From the NCBI GenBank assembly GCA_046331225.1, contig JAXLRF010000004.1, positions 62,001 to 126,000 on the forward strand: DNA of 64,000 nt. The letters run 5' to 3'. Within the stretch, counting starts at the first letter, position 1. Each line of letters starts with the position of its first letter. Shown in pieces: positions 46,794 to 56,168 of the stretch. Both the position numbers and the translations under genes were made by a program. The notes beneath the pieces were generated by a model that saw only the letters and a list, made by a program, of their open reading frames with translations, did not search any database and was not told where the DNA came from. The stretch comes from VFMC01 sp046331225. Lineage in GTDB: Bacteria; Actinomycetota; Acidimicrobiia; Acidimicrobiales; Ilumatobacteraceae.

Positions 46794-47639
46794 TCAGCGG
46801 TGCTCGTGGAACGCGATGCCGATCGTGCCGCGACCGGCGTGGGTGCCCACCACGGGGCCGATGTCGCCGACGAGGATCTCGCCGGCGTAGTGCGGGCGCA
46901 GCATCTCGACGAACTCGTCGACGTCACTGCAGTCGGCGTGCAGCACCGCGAGGTTCTCGACCTGGCCGTAGCTCTTGAGCTTTTCGACCAGGAACGCGAG
47001 CGCCTTGCTGCGGGTGCGCTGCTTGCCGCCCTGCTCGACCTTGCCCTCGCGCACCTCGATGATCGGCTTGATCGCGAGGGCCGACGCGAGCAGCGCCTTG
47101 GCGCCGCCGATGCGGCCGCCCTTCTTCAGGTTCTCGAGCGTGTCGAGCGCACCCCACACCCGCGTGCGCTCGGCCAGGTCGCGTGCCCGAGCGGCGACGG
47201 TGTCGGCGTCGGCACCGTCGCGGGCGAGTCGAGCGCAGTTGGTGACGATCATGCCGAGGCCGAGCGTGCAGTTGCGGCTGTCGACCACCGTGACCGGGAT
47301 CTCGGCGGCGACCGAGCGGGCGGCGAGTTCGGCGCTCTGGATCGTGGCCGACAGCGCCCCGCTGAGCGACACGACGACGATCGCCTCGGCACCCTCGGCC
47401 GCGAGCTTGCGGTAGGCCGCCTCGAACTGACCCGGTGCGGGGGCGGCGGTCTCGGGCAGGCCCGGGAGGGTCGCGCAGCGCGCCCAGAACTCGGCGGGCG
47501 TGAGGTCCTGGCGGTCGACGAACTCGTCGTCGCCCAGGCGGATGGTCAACGGCACGATCTCGATGGCCAGGTCGTCGACGACCGCTTGGGGCAGATCGCA
47601 GGCGGAATCGGTGACGATGCGGACGCGGGACGAGCTCAC
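46794..47639 (-). CDS. DegV family fatty-acid-binding protein
   Basis: 281 residues with the DegV pattern: VRIVTDSACDLP at the N-terminus, DLTPAEFWARCA, SLSGALSATIQSAELAA near residue 120, and VVDSRNCTLGLGMIV. DegV/FakB proteins bind a fatty acid and can serve a fatty-acid kinase. No FakA gene is in the window. GTG 47639 overlaps the stop of the upstream DUF6049-type gene (GTGA). Confidence 0.9.
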   Translation of the reverse strand: MSSSRVRIVTDSACDLPQAVVDDLAIEIVPLTIRLGDDEFVDRQDLTPAEFWARCATLPGLPETAAPAPGQFEAAYRKLAAEGAEAIVVVSLSGALSATIQSAELAARSVAAEIPVTVVDSRNCTLGLGMIVTNCARLARDGADADTVAARARDLAERTRVWGALDTLENLKKGGRIGGAKALLASALAIKPIIEVREGKVEQGGKQRTRSKALAFLVEKLKSYGQVENLAVLHADCSDVDEFVEMLRPHYAGEILVGDIGPVVGTHAGRGTIGIAFHEHR

Positions 47640-49780
47640 GAGGGCGGAAGGCTACTCGCGGCGGCGTCGGGCGAGACCTCGCCGTCAGGCGCGACCGGTG
47701 CCTCGCGGCGGGCGGCCGGGTGGCGCGACACGTTCTTCGCGGCGGCTGCCTTGCGCCGGCTCGTGCGCACGTGGTGCGCCCACCAGGTGAGCACGAGCAG
47801 CATGCCCGCACCGGTGATCAGCTGGCCGAGGCCGGCGAGCGAGGTGACACGTGCGGTGAGCACGACCTCGGGGACGAGTTCGACGTTCCGGTTCTCGGCC
47901 GGTGCGTAGATGCGCAGGAACACGCTCGACTTGCCGTTGCTCAGCGCCTGGGCCCTGACCTCGATGTTGGTGGAGCTCTGCGCGGGCAGGTCGACCAAGG
48001 TGTCGCCGTCGGGGAAGCGGATCTTCGGCGAGCTGAACGACACCCGCACCCGCAGCGGGGTGGCGCTGGTGTTGGTGAGCTCGAAGCGGAGGAGGTTGTC
48101 GCGACCGGTGAGCGTGAACGCGAACGGTTCGGGCGCGACGATCGCGCGGCGGAGGACGGCGAAGTCGTCGTTGAGCTGACCGATCGCGGCGTCGACCTGC
48201 GCGTCGCTCATCGCGGTCGAGGGGAACGCATCGAGGGTGGTGGCCCACCGCGTGATGTCGATCGAGTCCTCGGGCAGCATGCTCGCGTAGGCGAGCACGT
48301 CGGCCGACACGTCGTCGAGCGCCTCGAGCCGGGCGGTGAGGTCGGGGCCTGCCTGCTCGGGCAGCTCGACCACGACGGGCCGGCCGTCGTCGAGCAGCGT
48401 GGTCGTGGTGGTGGCGAGCTCGCGGGGTTCGACGAGCTTCAGCGTCGGGGTGCCGAGGATCAGGCGGGTGAGGTGACCCATCAGCGTCGGGTCGGGGATG
48501 CCCAGGTCGGGCAGTGCCAGCACGACGCCGTGGCGATCGACCACGCCGCCGTCGATGTCGAGGTCGCGTGCCAGCACCACCAACTCGGCAGCGATCTCCA
48601 CCGCGGTGCCGAGCGGTTGCTCGGCACCGCTCACCATCTGGTTGCCGAGGTACTCGTCGACGATCGCCGCCGGGATCTCGGTGCCGTCGTCGAGGCCGAC
48701 GGTGACGAGCTGCGAGATGTCGGTGTACTCGAAGAGGCTGCCGTCGAGCTCGGTGTAGAAGTCGTACGGAACGACGAGCATGCGCGTGCCGAGTGTGCGC
48801 TGCAGTTCGGCGCCGTCGCGGCTGAGCCGGTCGTCGACGAGTGCGATCGAGCGGTCGATGGTGGCGTCGGGCGTGATCCCGCCGAGCAGGTCCTCGCCCT
48901 GCAGGAGCCAGTCGCCGTAGCGGTCCTGCTGGCCGGCCCGCACTGCTGCCGACGGGTCGAGGGGCAGGCGTGGCGTGGCGATGAGGTCGCTGCGGGCGAG
49001 GCCCGGCAGCAGCGCGTCGGACAGCGTGGGGTCGCTGGAACCGAGGGCCTGCAGGATCGAGGGTTCGACCATCACGCCGCGGGGCACGGTGGTGTCGACG
49101 CCGGCGGCGGCCGGCGCGGCGTCGATCGCGTCGAACACCTCGCGCAGCTGCTGCAGTTCGCCGTGGGCGCTGTCGCTGACGCTGACCGAGCCGTCTGCCT
49201 CGATGGTGGGCTGCGACATCTCGCGCATCACGAACGAGACCGACAACGGTCCGGCGGTGCCGGACACGGAGGGCAACCGGTTGACGAAGGTGGTCACCTC
49301 GCCGGCCGGCCGGTCGTCGACCCGGAGTTCGACCACGATCGGGTGCACGCCCGTCTGCGCCAGTTGGAGCGCGGTGGGGGTGCGGCTCTGCGATTCGGTG
49401 GGAACCCGGATGGTGACGCTGTCGGACCCGACGGCGACGAGGTTGGGGTCGGCTGCGGCCGGGTCGAGCAGCACGTCGAAGGTGTCCTCGGTGCGGGTGA
49501 GTTCGCCGTCGAGGGTCTGGTGCATCTCGAGCCGGTCGACCACGGAGCGGTGGCTGGTGACGACCAGCACCGAGTCGGCGTCGAAGTCGGCGGGATCGAC
49601 GTCGGCGGGCAGTGTGAGCGTCAGGTCGATGGGCGCGTCGACCGCGATCGTGAAGCTCTGGTCGAGGATCTGCAGGGGTTCGTCGGCGCGAGCCTGTGCG
49701 GGCGGCGACGACGGGGCGAGCGCCACCGAGGTGAGCGCGAGCACCGCGCCGGCGACCGCCACGCGTGCGGTGACCCTCAT
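47636..49780 (-). CDS. secreted/membrane DUF6049-type protein
   Basis: 714 residues. Signal peptide 1-31 (VAVAGAVLALTSVALA), a large extracytoplasmic region with beta-rich ends and a central glycoside-hydrolase/polysaccharide-deacetylase-like part, a C-terminal membrane helix (LITGAGMLLVLTWWAHHV) and a short basic tail. It occupies the place of Rv3909 in mycobacteria, so a cell-envelope role is likely; the exact function is unknown. It is joined to its neighbours by four-base overlaps on both sides. Confidence 0.75.
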   Translation of the reverse strand: MRVTARVAVAGAVLALTSVALAPSSPPAQARADEPLQILDQSFTIAVDAPIDLTLTLPADVDPADFDADSVLVVTSHRSVVDRLEMHQTLDGELTRTEDTFDVLLDPAAADPNLVAVGSDSVTIRVPTESQSRTPTALQLAQTGVHPIVVELRVDDRPAGEVTTFVNRLPSVSGTAGPLSVSFVMREMSQPTIEADGSVSVSDSAHGELQQLREVFDAIDAAPAAAGVDTTVPRGVMVEPSILQALGSSDPTLSDALLPGLARSDLIATPRLPLDPSAAVRAGQQDRYGDWLLQGEDLLGGITPDATIDRSIALVDDRLSRDGAELQRTLGTRMLVVPYDFYTELDGSLFEYTDISQLVTVGLDDGTEIPAAIVDEYLGNQMVSGAEQPLGTAVEIAAELVVLARDLDIDGGVVDRHGVVLALPDLGIPDPTLMGHLTRLILGTPTLKLVEPRELATTTTTLLDDGRPVVVELPEQAGPDLTARLEALDDVSADVLAYASMLPEDSIDITRWATTLDAFPSTAMSDAQVDAAIGQLNDDFAVLRRAIVAPEPFAFTLTGRDNLLRFELTNTSATPLRVRVSFSSPKIRFPDGDTLVDLPAQSSTNIEVRAQALSNGKSSVFLRIYAPAENRNVELVPEVVLTARVTSLAGLGQLITGAGMLLVLTWWAHHVRTSRRKAAAAKNVSRHPAARREAPVAPDGEVSPDAAASSLPPS

Positions 49781-50556
49781 GTGGGCACCGGACCTTCGTG
49801 TACGCGGAGCCGCTCGGGGAGCTCGGCGAAGCCGTGGCGGCGGTAGAGCTCCAGCGCGGCGGTGTTCTCGACGTGGGTGTTGACGAACGCGCGTCGCACA
49901 CGGGCGCGCCGCATCCAGCGCAGCGAGTCGAGGAGCAACGCGGTCGCGAGGCCGTGGCGTTGCGCGTCGGGGTGGACGGCGAGGCGTTGCACGTACCCCG
50001 TGCGCCCGGCACGGCCCGACACGAGGAACCCCGCGGCGATGCCGTCGAGGCGGACGGTGCGCGCCCGGTGCGCCGGTGTGGCCTGTCGGATGTCGGCGAG
50101 CATCTCGGCGTCGAGCGCCCAGTTGGCGCCGAACGCGGCGAGGTCGATGGCCGCCAACCGGGGGAGCTCGTGCGCGCGCAGCCGGTGGGTGCGATGCGTG
50201 ATCGGGCCGATCGTGAACGGCGCGTCGATGTCGAGCAGGGCGAGCTCCTGGACGCAGGTGAGCCCGGCGCGTTCGGCCTGCGCGCTCTGGCGGGGCGCGA
50301 GGGCACCGGTGCGCACATGGGTGAACCCCAGGGCTCGGAGGGTCGCGCCCCAGGTGCGGTAGTGCTCGGGCGTGGGGATCGCGGTGCCGTCGAGCACGAC
50401 GATCTGGGCGGTCGTGGCCGAACCGGGGCAGGGGTGTGCACGCGCGGGCACCGGCGTGCCGCGCAGGACGATGTTGCTCGTTCGGGTGGAACCTCGCGCC
50501 GTCGACGGGTCGGCGGCGCCGGCCGTCGAGCGGGACGTTCGGAGCACTGGGCTCAT
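49777..50556 (-). CDS. GNAT-family N-acetyltransferase
   Basis: 259 residues. The GNAT core is in the C-terminal half: YVQRLAVHPDAQRHGLATALLLDSLRWM (acetyl-CoA pyrophosphate loop) and VENTAALELYRRHGFAELPERL near the end. The first 120 residues form a less conserved domain and the first 45 may be untranslated. Substrate unknown. It starts the operon with the DUF6049-type protein and DegV, and is divergent from the HDAC-like gene. Confidence 0.85.
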   Translation of the reverse strand: MSPVLRTSRSTAGAADPSTARGSTRTSNIVLRGTPVPARAHPCPGSATTAQIVVLDGTAIPTPEHYRTWGATLRALGFTHVRTGALAPRQSAQAERAGLTCVQELALLDIDAPFTIGPITHRTHRLRAHELPRLAAIDLAAFGANWALDAEMLADIRQATPAHRARTVRLDGIAAGFLVSGRAGRTGYVQRLAVHPDAQRHGLATALLLDSLRWMRRARVRRAFVNTHVENTAALELYRRHGFAELPERLRVHEGPVPT

Positions 50557-50565
50557 TCTCCCAGG

Positions 50566-50575
50566 ACGGTAGCGT
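50566..50575. promoter_or_regulatory. overlapping divergent -10 boxes
   Basis: ACGGTAGCGT contains TAGCGT on the plus strand (50570-50575, seven bases before the GTG of the HDAC-like gene) and TACCGT on the minus strand (50566-50571, nine bases before the ATG of the acetyltransferase). The gap between the two start codons is only 26 bp, so both genes seem to share one promoter. Confidence 0.5.
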
Positions 50576-50582
50576 CGGCGTC

Positions 50583-51608
50583 GTGTCCGTGCTGTTCAGT
50601 ACCCACGCCGCGTATCTCGAGCACCTGGCGGGTCCGCGGCACCCGGAGCGCCCCGAACGGCTGCAGGCCGTGCTGTCGGGGATCCGCCGTCACGCGTCGC
50701 CCGATGCGCTGATCCCGCTCGAGCCGATCGCGGCGTCGCGCGACGACCTCGAGCGAGTGCATCCACGTGCGTACCTCGATCGGATCGAGCACATCTCGAC
50801 GTCGGGTGGTGGACGGCTCGATCCCGACACCTACGCGTCGCCGGGCACGTGGCGGGCAGCCACGTTGGCGGCGGGGGCCGGGCTCACCGCGGCCGAGGCG
50901 CTGCGGCGGGGTGAGGGCGATGCGGCCTTCTGTGCGGTGCGGCCACCGGGCCATCACGCCAACCAGACCGAGTCGATGGGGTTCTGCCTGATCTCGAACG
51001 TCGCGGTGTTGGCATCGTCACTCGCCGATCAGGGCGAGCGCGTGTTGATCCTCGACTACGACGCGCATCACGGCAACGGCACGCAGGACGTCTTCTACCA
51101 CGACCCCCGCGTGCTGTTCGTCAGCCTGCACCAGTGGCCGCTGTACCCGGGCACGGGGCGCCACACCGAGGTGGGGGCAGGGACCGGTGAGGGGTTCACC
51201 ATGAACGTGCCGCTGCCGCCGGGCACCACCGGTGACGTGTACCTGCGGGCGTTCGACGAGCTGATCGCCCCGCGGGTCGAGGCGTTCGCGCCCACGTGGC
51301 TGATCATCTCGGCGGGCTTCGACGCGCACCGGTTCGACCCGATCACCGAGCTCGGGCTGACGTCGGGTGACTACATCGCGCTCACCAAGCGTGCGCTCGA
51401 GTGGGCGCCGAAGGGGCGTCGGATCGTGATGCTCGAGGGCGGCTACGACCTCGATGCACTGGCGTGGTGCGCGGCCGGCGTGGTGGGCGTGCTCTCGGGC
51501 GACGACCCCGAGCCGGTCGACATGAGCGAGCACGAGACGTCGGGTGGCCCCGGCGGCCGCCAGCTCGACGCGATCGCGTCGTTCTGGCGCGAGCGCGGGC
51601 ACGGCTGA
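50583..51608 (+). CDS. histone deacetylase-family (AcuC-like) deacetylase
   Basis: 341 residues of the arginase/deacetylase superfamily: RHPERPERL near the start, catalytic RPPGHHANQTESMGFCLISNVA near residue 122, zinc ligands in DYDAHHGNGTQ and SAGFDAHRFDP, and LEGGYDLDALA near 285. It removes acetyl or related groups from Lys or small amines. GTG 50583 starts just before the conserved VLFSTHAAY strand and has TAGCGT seven bases upstream. It pairs with a divergent acetyltransferase. Confidence 0.92.
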   Translation: MSVLFSTHAAYLEHLAGPRHPERPERLQAVLSGIRRHASPDALIPLEPIAASRDDLERVHPRAYLDRIEHISTSGGGRLDPDTYASPGTWRAATLAAGAGLTAAEALRRGEGDAAFCAVRPPGHHANQTESMGFCLISNVAVLASSLADQGERVLILDYDAHHGNGTQDVFYHDPRVLFVSLHQWPLYPGTGRHTEVGAGTGEGFTMNVPLPPGTTGDVYLRAFDELIAPRVEAFAPTWLIISAGFDAHRFDPITELGLTSGDYIALTKRALEWAPKGRRIVMLEGGYDLDALAWCAAGVVGVLSGDDPEPVDMSEHETSGGPGGRQLDAIASFWRERGHG

Positions 51609-51640
51609 CCGGATCGGGGCGGGCCACGGATGAGCGCTCG

Positions 51641-53017
51641 ATGAGCACCGGCCCGGCCGACGCGCTGGCGTCGTCCCGGTTCGCGGCGATCGTGGCCGAG
51701 ACCGCCGAGCTGGCGGCGCGGTTCGCGGCCGCCGGTCACCGTCTCTACCTCGTGGGGGGCACGGTGCGCGACCTGGTGGCCGGCGACGATCGTCCGCAGT
51801 TCGATCTCGACGCCACCACCACGGCGCGGCCGGCCGACATCAAACGGCTGGTGCAGGGGTGGGCCGACGCGGTGTGGACCCAGGGCGAGCGCTTCGGGAC
51901 CATCGGGGCGATGAAGCGGTCGGACGGGCCCGACGGACCGGGCACGTTGGAGCGCATCTTCGAGATCACGACGCATCGCGCCGAGGCGTATCGGGGTGAT
52001 TCGCGCAAGCCCGACGTGGCGTTCTCGGACGACGTGGTGGCCGATCTGTCGCGGCGCGACTTCACGGTGAACTCGATGGCGGTCGAGTTGACCTCACCGA
52101 CCCCGACGCTGGTCGACCCGTTCCACGGGGTCGACGACCTGCGAGCGCGGGTGCTGCGCACGCCGCTCACGCCGCACGAGAGCTTCGGTGACGATCCGCT
52201 GCGCATGCTGCGAGCGGCGCGGTTCGTCGCTCGCTACGACCTGGCACCGGTCGACGACCTGGTCGACGCAGTGCGCTCGATGGGCGAGCGGATGAGGATC
52301 GTCTCGGCCGAGCGGGTGCGTGACGAGCTCGACAAGCTGCTCGTCGGACCGTCGCCCGAGACCGGGTTGCGGTTCGTCCTCGACACCGGACTGGCACCGT
52401 TCGTCCTGCCCGAGCTCGCTGCCGCGAGCGGAGTGTCGCCGATCGACGTGGTCGCGGCCGTCCCAGGTGGCCACCGGGCGGTGCGGTGGGCGGCGGTGCT
52501 GTCGGGCACCGACCGTCCGACGGCGCAGGCCCGGCTGCAGGCCCTGCGGGCGTCGACGGCCGACACGACGGCGGTGGCCACGCTGGTGGGGTTGCACCGC
52601 GAGCTCGCGGGGGCCCTCGACGAGCGCACCGATGGTCCCGATGTCGTCGGCGAGGTCGGGTGGTCGGACGCCGACGTGCGCCACCTCGCCCATCGCGCCG
52701 GCTCGCTGTTCGACGATCTGCTCGTGCTCGAGCGTGCCGTGCAGGCGGCCACCCCCGGCGACGCGGCCGCCCGGCGCCTCGCGTGTCTCGACCGCCTGGG
52801 CGAGCGGGTACGGCTGCTCTCGAGCCGGGAGGACCTCGGGGCGCTGCGCCCGGAGCTCGACGGCGCGGAGGTCATGCGTGCACTCGGGCTCCAACCTGGC
52901 CGCGAGGTGGGCGCGGCGATGGCGTTCCTGCTCGAACGTCGTCTCGAGCAGGGTCCCATGGAACGCGAGGCGGCACTCGATCAACTCAGAGAGTGGTGGA
53001 CTCGCCACTCAAAATGA
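51641..53017 (+). CDS. pcnA: CCA-adding tRNA nucleotidyltransferase
   Basis: 458 residues. Nucleotidyltransferase motifs LYLVGGTVRD near residue 35, FDLDATTTA with the metal-binding Asp pair, RRDFTVNSMAV near 140, and DDPLRMLRAARFVAR (motif D/E) followed by HD-domain-like helices. It adds or repairs the CCA 3' end of tRNAs, which the tRNA-Ala gene here lacks. It keeps the position and orientation of mycobacterial pcnA relative to the sigma cluster. ATG 51641 is preferred; the upstream frame is a shadow of the HDAC-like gene. Confidence 0.95.
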   Translation: MSTGPADALASSRFAAIVAETAELAARFAAAGHRLYLVGGTVRDLVAGDDRPQFDLDATTTARPADIKRLVQGWADAVWTQGERFGTIGAMKRSDGPDGPGTLERIFEITTHRAEAYRGDSRKPDVAFSDDVVADLSRRDFTVNSMAVELTSPTPTLVDPFHGVDDLRARVLRTPLTPHESFGDDPLRMLRAARFVARYDLAPVDDLVDAVRSMGERMRIVSAERVRDELDKLLVGPSPETGLRFVLDTGLAPFVLPELAAASGVSPIDVVAAVPGGHRAVRWAAVLSGTDRPTAQARLQALRASTADTTAVATLVGLHRELAGALDERTDGPDVVGEVGWSDADVRHLAHRAGSLFDDLLVLERAVQAATPGDAAARRLACLDRLGERVRLLSSREDLGALRPELDGAEVMRALGLQPGREVGAAMAFLLERRLEQGPMEREAALDQLREWWTRHSK

Positions 53018-53059
53018 GCTAGTATCCCCCTGATCGGGCGGGATCGACAGGGGACCACC

Positions 53060-56000
53060 TTGGAGCAGCAGCGACCGGTCGCCCCCTCGGCCGTCCGTGC
53101 CGCTCGGGTCGGCCGAACCACACGAGCGTCGACATCGACATCGACCCATGCCGGCCCTGCCGACCCCGTGGCCTCGCACCGCGGGCAGCTCGAACTGGTC
53201 GTCGCGTCGATCGTCGCCCTCGGTTTGCTCGTCGAGGTCGTCGTCCACCGGTCGGATCTCGACACCTGGGGCACGGCGTCGCACGCCTCGCTCGGCGTCG
53301 CCGCGCTGGTGAGCACGGTCGCGATCGGGTGGCGGCTGCTGTCGGACCGGCGCAGCAGCGTCGTGCTGTTCTTGCTGGCCTCCGCCTGGTGGGCCATCGG
53401 ACAGCTCGCCCGGGTCACCCTCCACATCGCCGGCGCGGACGACACCTGGCCGGGCCCGGTCGACCTGTGGTTCGTCGCCACCCCGCTGTTCGTGCTGCTC
53501 GCACTCGGCACCCGGCTCTGGCGGCGCGAGCCCGTGCGCCGCGTCGCCCTGATCGTCGACGGCCTGGTGATGGCCGTCGCGCTCGTGTTCGTCGTGTGGG
53601 AGCTCTGGCTGCGCGACCGCGTGGCCGGACTCCCGGTGATGGACCAGGTGGTGCGCGTCGGTCTGCCCACCGTCGACGTGTTCGTCGCGTCGCTCGCGAT
53701 CGTGATGGTGCTGCAGCAGCGCACCGCGACGATGACGGCGATCGTGGCGCTGGTCGTGTCGTTCACCGCCGGCGACGTGATCGCCGCCGTGGTGGGCGGC
53801 CCGTTCGGTGGGATCGGTGGGATCGTCAGCGTGGTCGCGTGGGGCGTCTACCTGGTCCTGCTCACCCGCCTGGCGGGCACGCCGTCGCGACCCGGCGAGG
53901 ACAACCGCCGCCCCGAGGTGGTCCGGATGATCGCCGTGTACCTCCCGGCCACGGTGTCGATGACCATGGCGGTGTCGCGCTACCTGCTCGGCGAGCACCC
54001 GATCAGCGTGTTCTCCGGTGTGCTGGCGATGGTGTTCGTCATCGCCGTCACCTTCGACCAGGGTGTGCGCGCCTGGGAGAGCTCGGAGTACTCCCAGCAG
54101 CTCACCGAGACGATCCGCCACCTGGGGTCGACCGAGCAGCAGCTCCGCAACCTGCTCGACGACCTGCCCGACGCCGTCGTCGTGATCGACCGCGCCGGCA
54201 CGGTGCGCGACGCGAACGCCGCCGCCCGGCTGCTGACGGGACGCATCGCCGACGAGCTCATCGGTCGCGACTTCCGCGAGCTGGTGGCCGAGGAGTCGCG
54301 CGACCTGGCCGGGATCCTCTGGCGACAGGTGCAGGAGGGCGCCACCTTCCACGGCACCGAGGTGACGCTGCCGCTCGCACCACCCGCTGCGGCGGACGTG
54401 ATCGTCGCCGTCGACGCGATGCTGCCCGCTCGCGATCCCGACGGGGTGGTGGTGACGCTGCGCGACGTCACCGACAGCGTGCGCGAGGCGGCCGCGTTGG
54501 AGCGGGCACGCGAACGTTTCCGGCTCGCGTTCCACGGAGCCCCGACGGGCATGACGCTCGCCACGGTCGACACCGGACGCATCGTCGACGTCAACGAACC
54601 GATGCTCACGATGCTGGGCGCCGAGCGCGACGAGGTCGTCGGCAGCACCGTGCGCGACATCACCCACGTCGACGACTGGGAACGCAACAACGCACTCCTC
54701 GTGCGTGCCGCCACCGGCACGATCTCGGACTACGCACTCGAGAAGCGCTACGTCCGACCGGATGGGTCGGTGGTGTGGGCGCAGACGTCGGTGTCGGTGT
54801 TCGAGGACGGCGGCGAGATGCTCGCCATCGCGCACGTCCAGGACATCACCGAGCAGCGACGCGCCGCCGAGCAGCTGCGCTGGGCCGCGACGCACGACGA
54901 GCTCACGCGCCTGCCCAACCGTTCGCAGTTCACGGCCGAGCTGACCGATCGACTGGTGACGGCCCCGATGGGCACCACCGCCGTGTTGTTCATCGACCTC
55001 GACAACTTCAAGGTGGTCAACGATTCGCTCGGCCATGCGATCGGTGACCAGCTCTTGCGGGGCATGACCCAGCGGCTCCGCGCCGTGCTGCGCGACCACG
55101 ACATGCTGAGCCGCTTCGGCGGCGACGAGTTCATCGTGATGCTCACCGACTACCACGGCGAGCTGCCACCGCTCGCGATGGCCGAGCGATTGCGCAAGGA
55201 GATCGGTCGTCCGCTCACGCTCGACGGCGTCGAGCTGTTCGTCACCGGCAGCATCGGCATCGCGATCGCGGACCGACCCGGGGTGACCGCGAGCGACCTG
55301 CTGCGCGACGCCGACGCGGCCATGTATCGCGCGAAGGCGCGCGGGCGCGACTGCGTCGAGGTGTTCGCGCCCGGCGTGCACGACGCGTCGGTCGCGACGC
55401 TGCGCACCACCAACGAGCTGCGCCGCGGCATCGAGCGCGACGAGATCGTGCCGTACTACCAGCCGATCGTCGACCTCGAGACCGGTGTGCTCACGGGCTT
55501 CGAGGTGCTCGCCCGCTGGCGTCACCCCGACCGTGGCCTGCTCGGTCCCGACCAGTTCCTGCCGATGGCGGAGGAGACCGGGATCATCAACGACGTCGGT
55601 GCGGCGATCCTTCGCGCCTCGCTCGCGCAGCTGGGTCAGTGGCGCGAGCGCGTGCCGTCGTTCGCCGACCTCTCGATCGCCGTGAACGTGAGCAGCCGAC
55701 AGCTGCTCGGCGGCGAGTTCATCGGCGTGGTGTGCGAAGCACTCGCGGAATCGGGCGTGCCGGCCGGCTCGCTGTGGCTCGAGATCACCGAGACCGCCCT
55801 CATGACCGACGTGAAGGCCGCGTCGATCGCGCTGCGCGAGCTGCGCGGGGTGGGGCTGCACCTGTCGGTCGACGACTTCGGCACCGGCTACTCCTCGCTC
55901 ACGTACCTGAAGCGCTTCCCGGTCGAGGCGATCAAGGTCGACCGCACGTTCGTGAACGGGCTCGGCATCGACAACGAGGACTCGACGATCGTCGAGGCCG

Positions 56001-56167
56001 TCGTGCGGTTGGGACATTCACTCGGCCTGTCGGTGGTGGCCGAGGGTGTGGAGACGCCGCTCCAGTTGTCGCGCCTTCGCGAGCTCGGCTGCGACAAGGG
56101 ACAGGGCTACCTGTTCGGCCGGCCGCGCCCGGCCGAGATCGTCGAGGCCGAGCGCGCGTTGCCGTGA
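53060..56167 (+). CDS. membrane GGDEF-EAL protein with two PAS domains
   Basis: 1035 residues from TTG 53060. Eight or nine membrane helices (residues 45-340) are followed by two PAS domains (about 365-470 and 490-605), an intact GGDEF (687-691) with an upstream RDHD I-site five residues before it, and an EAL domain with EVL at 815 plus DDFGTGYSSL and VAEGVET. Both c-di-GMP synthesis and breakdown look possible, with product inhibition of the cyclase. TAGTAT at 53020-53025 is a likely -10. No other c-di-GMP gene is in the window. Confidence 0.93.
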   Translation: MEQQRPVAPSAVRAARVGRTTRASTSTSTHAGPADPVASHRGQLELVVASIVALGLLVEVVVHRSDLDTWGTASHASLGVAALVSTVAIGWRLLSDRRSSVVLFLLASAWWAIGQLARVTLHIAGADDTWPGPVDLWFVATPLFVLLALGTRLWRREPVRRVALIVDGLVMAVALVFVVWELWLRDRVAGLPVMDQVVRVGLPTVDVFVASLAIVMVLQQRTATMTAIVALVVSFTAGDVIAAVVGGPFGGIGGIVSVVAWGVYLVLLTRLAGTPSRPGEDNRRPEVVRMIAVYLPATVSMTMAVSRYLLGEHPISVFSGVLAMVFVIAVTFDQGVRAWESSEYSQQLTETIRHLGSTEQQLRNLLDDLPDAVVVIDRAGTVRDANAAARLLTGRIADELIGRDFRELVAEESRDLAGILWRQVQEGATFHGTEVTLPLAPPAAADVIVAVDAMLPARDPDGVVVTLRDVTDSVREAAALERARERFRLAFHGAPTGMTLATVDTGRIVDVNEPMLTMLGAERDEVVGSTVRDITHVDDWERNNALLVRAATGTISDYALEKRYVRPDGSVVWAQTSVSVFEDGGEMLAIAHVQDITEQRRAAEQLRWAATHDELTRLPNRSQFTAELTDRLVTAPMGTTAVLFIDLDNFKVVNDSLGHAIGDQLLRGMTQRLRAVLRDHDMLSRFGGDEFIVMLTDYHGELPPLAMAERLRKEIGRPLTLDGVELFVTGSIGIAIADRPGVTASDLLRDADAAMYRAKARGRDCVEVFAPGVHDASVATLRTTNELRRGIERDEIVPYYQPIVDLETGVLTGFEVLARWRHPDRGLLGPDQFLPMAEETGIINDVGAAILRASLAQLGQWRERVPSFADLSIAVNVSSRQLLGGEFIGVVCEALAESGVPAGSLWLEITETALMTDVKAASIALRELRGVGLHLSVDDFGTGYSSLTYLKRFPVEAIKVDRTFVNGLGIDNEDSTIVEAVVRLGHSLGLSVVAEGVETPLQLSRLRELGCDKGQGYLFGRPRPAEIVEAERALP

Positions 56168-56168
56168 G

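Noticed and set aside
53009..56017. 1002-codon minus-strand frame opposite the GGDEF-EAL gene
   Set aside because: A His/Asp/Arg-rich shadow; the plus-strand protein has complete catalytic motifs.
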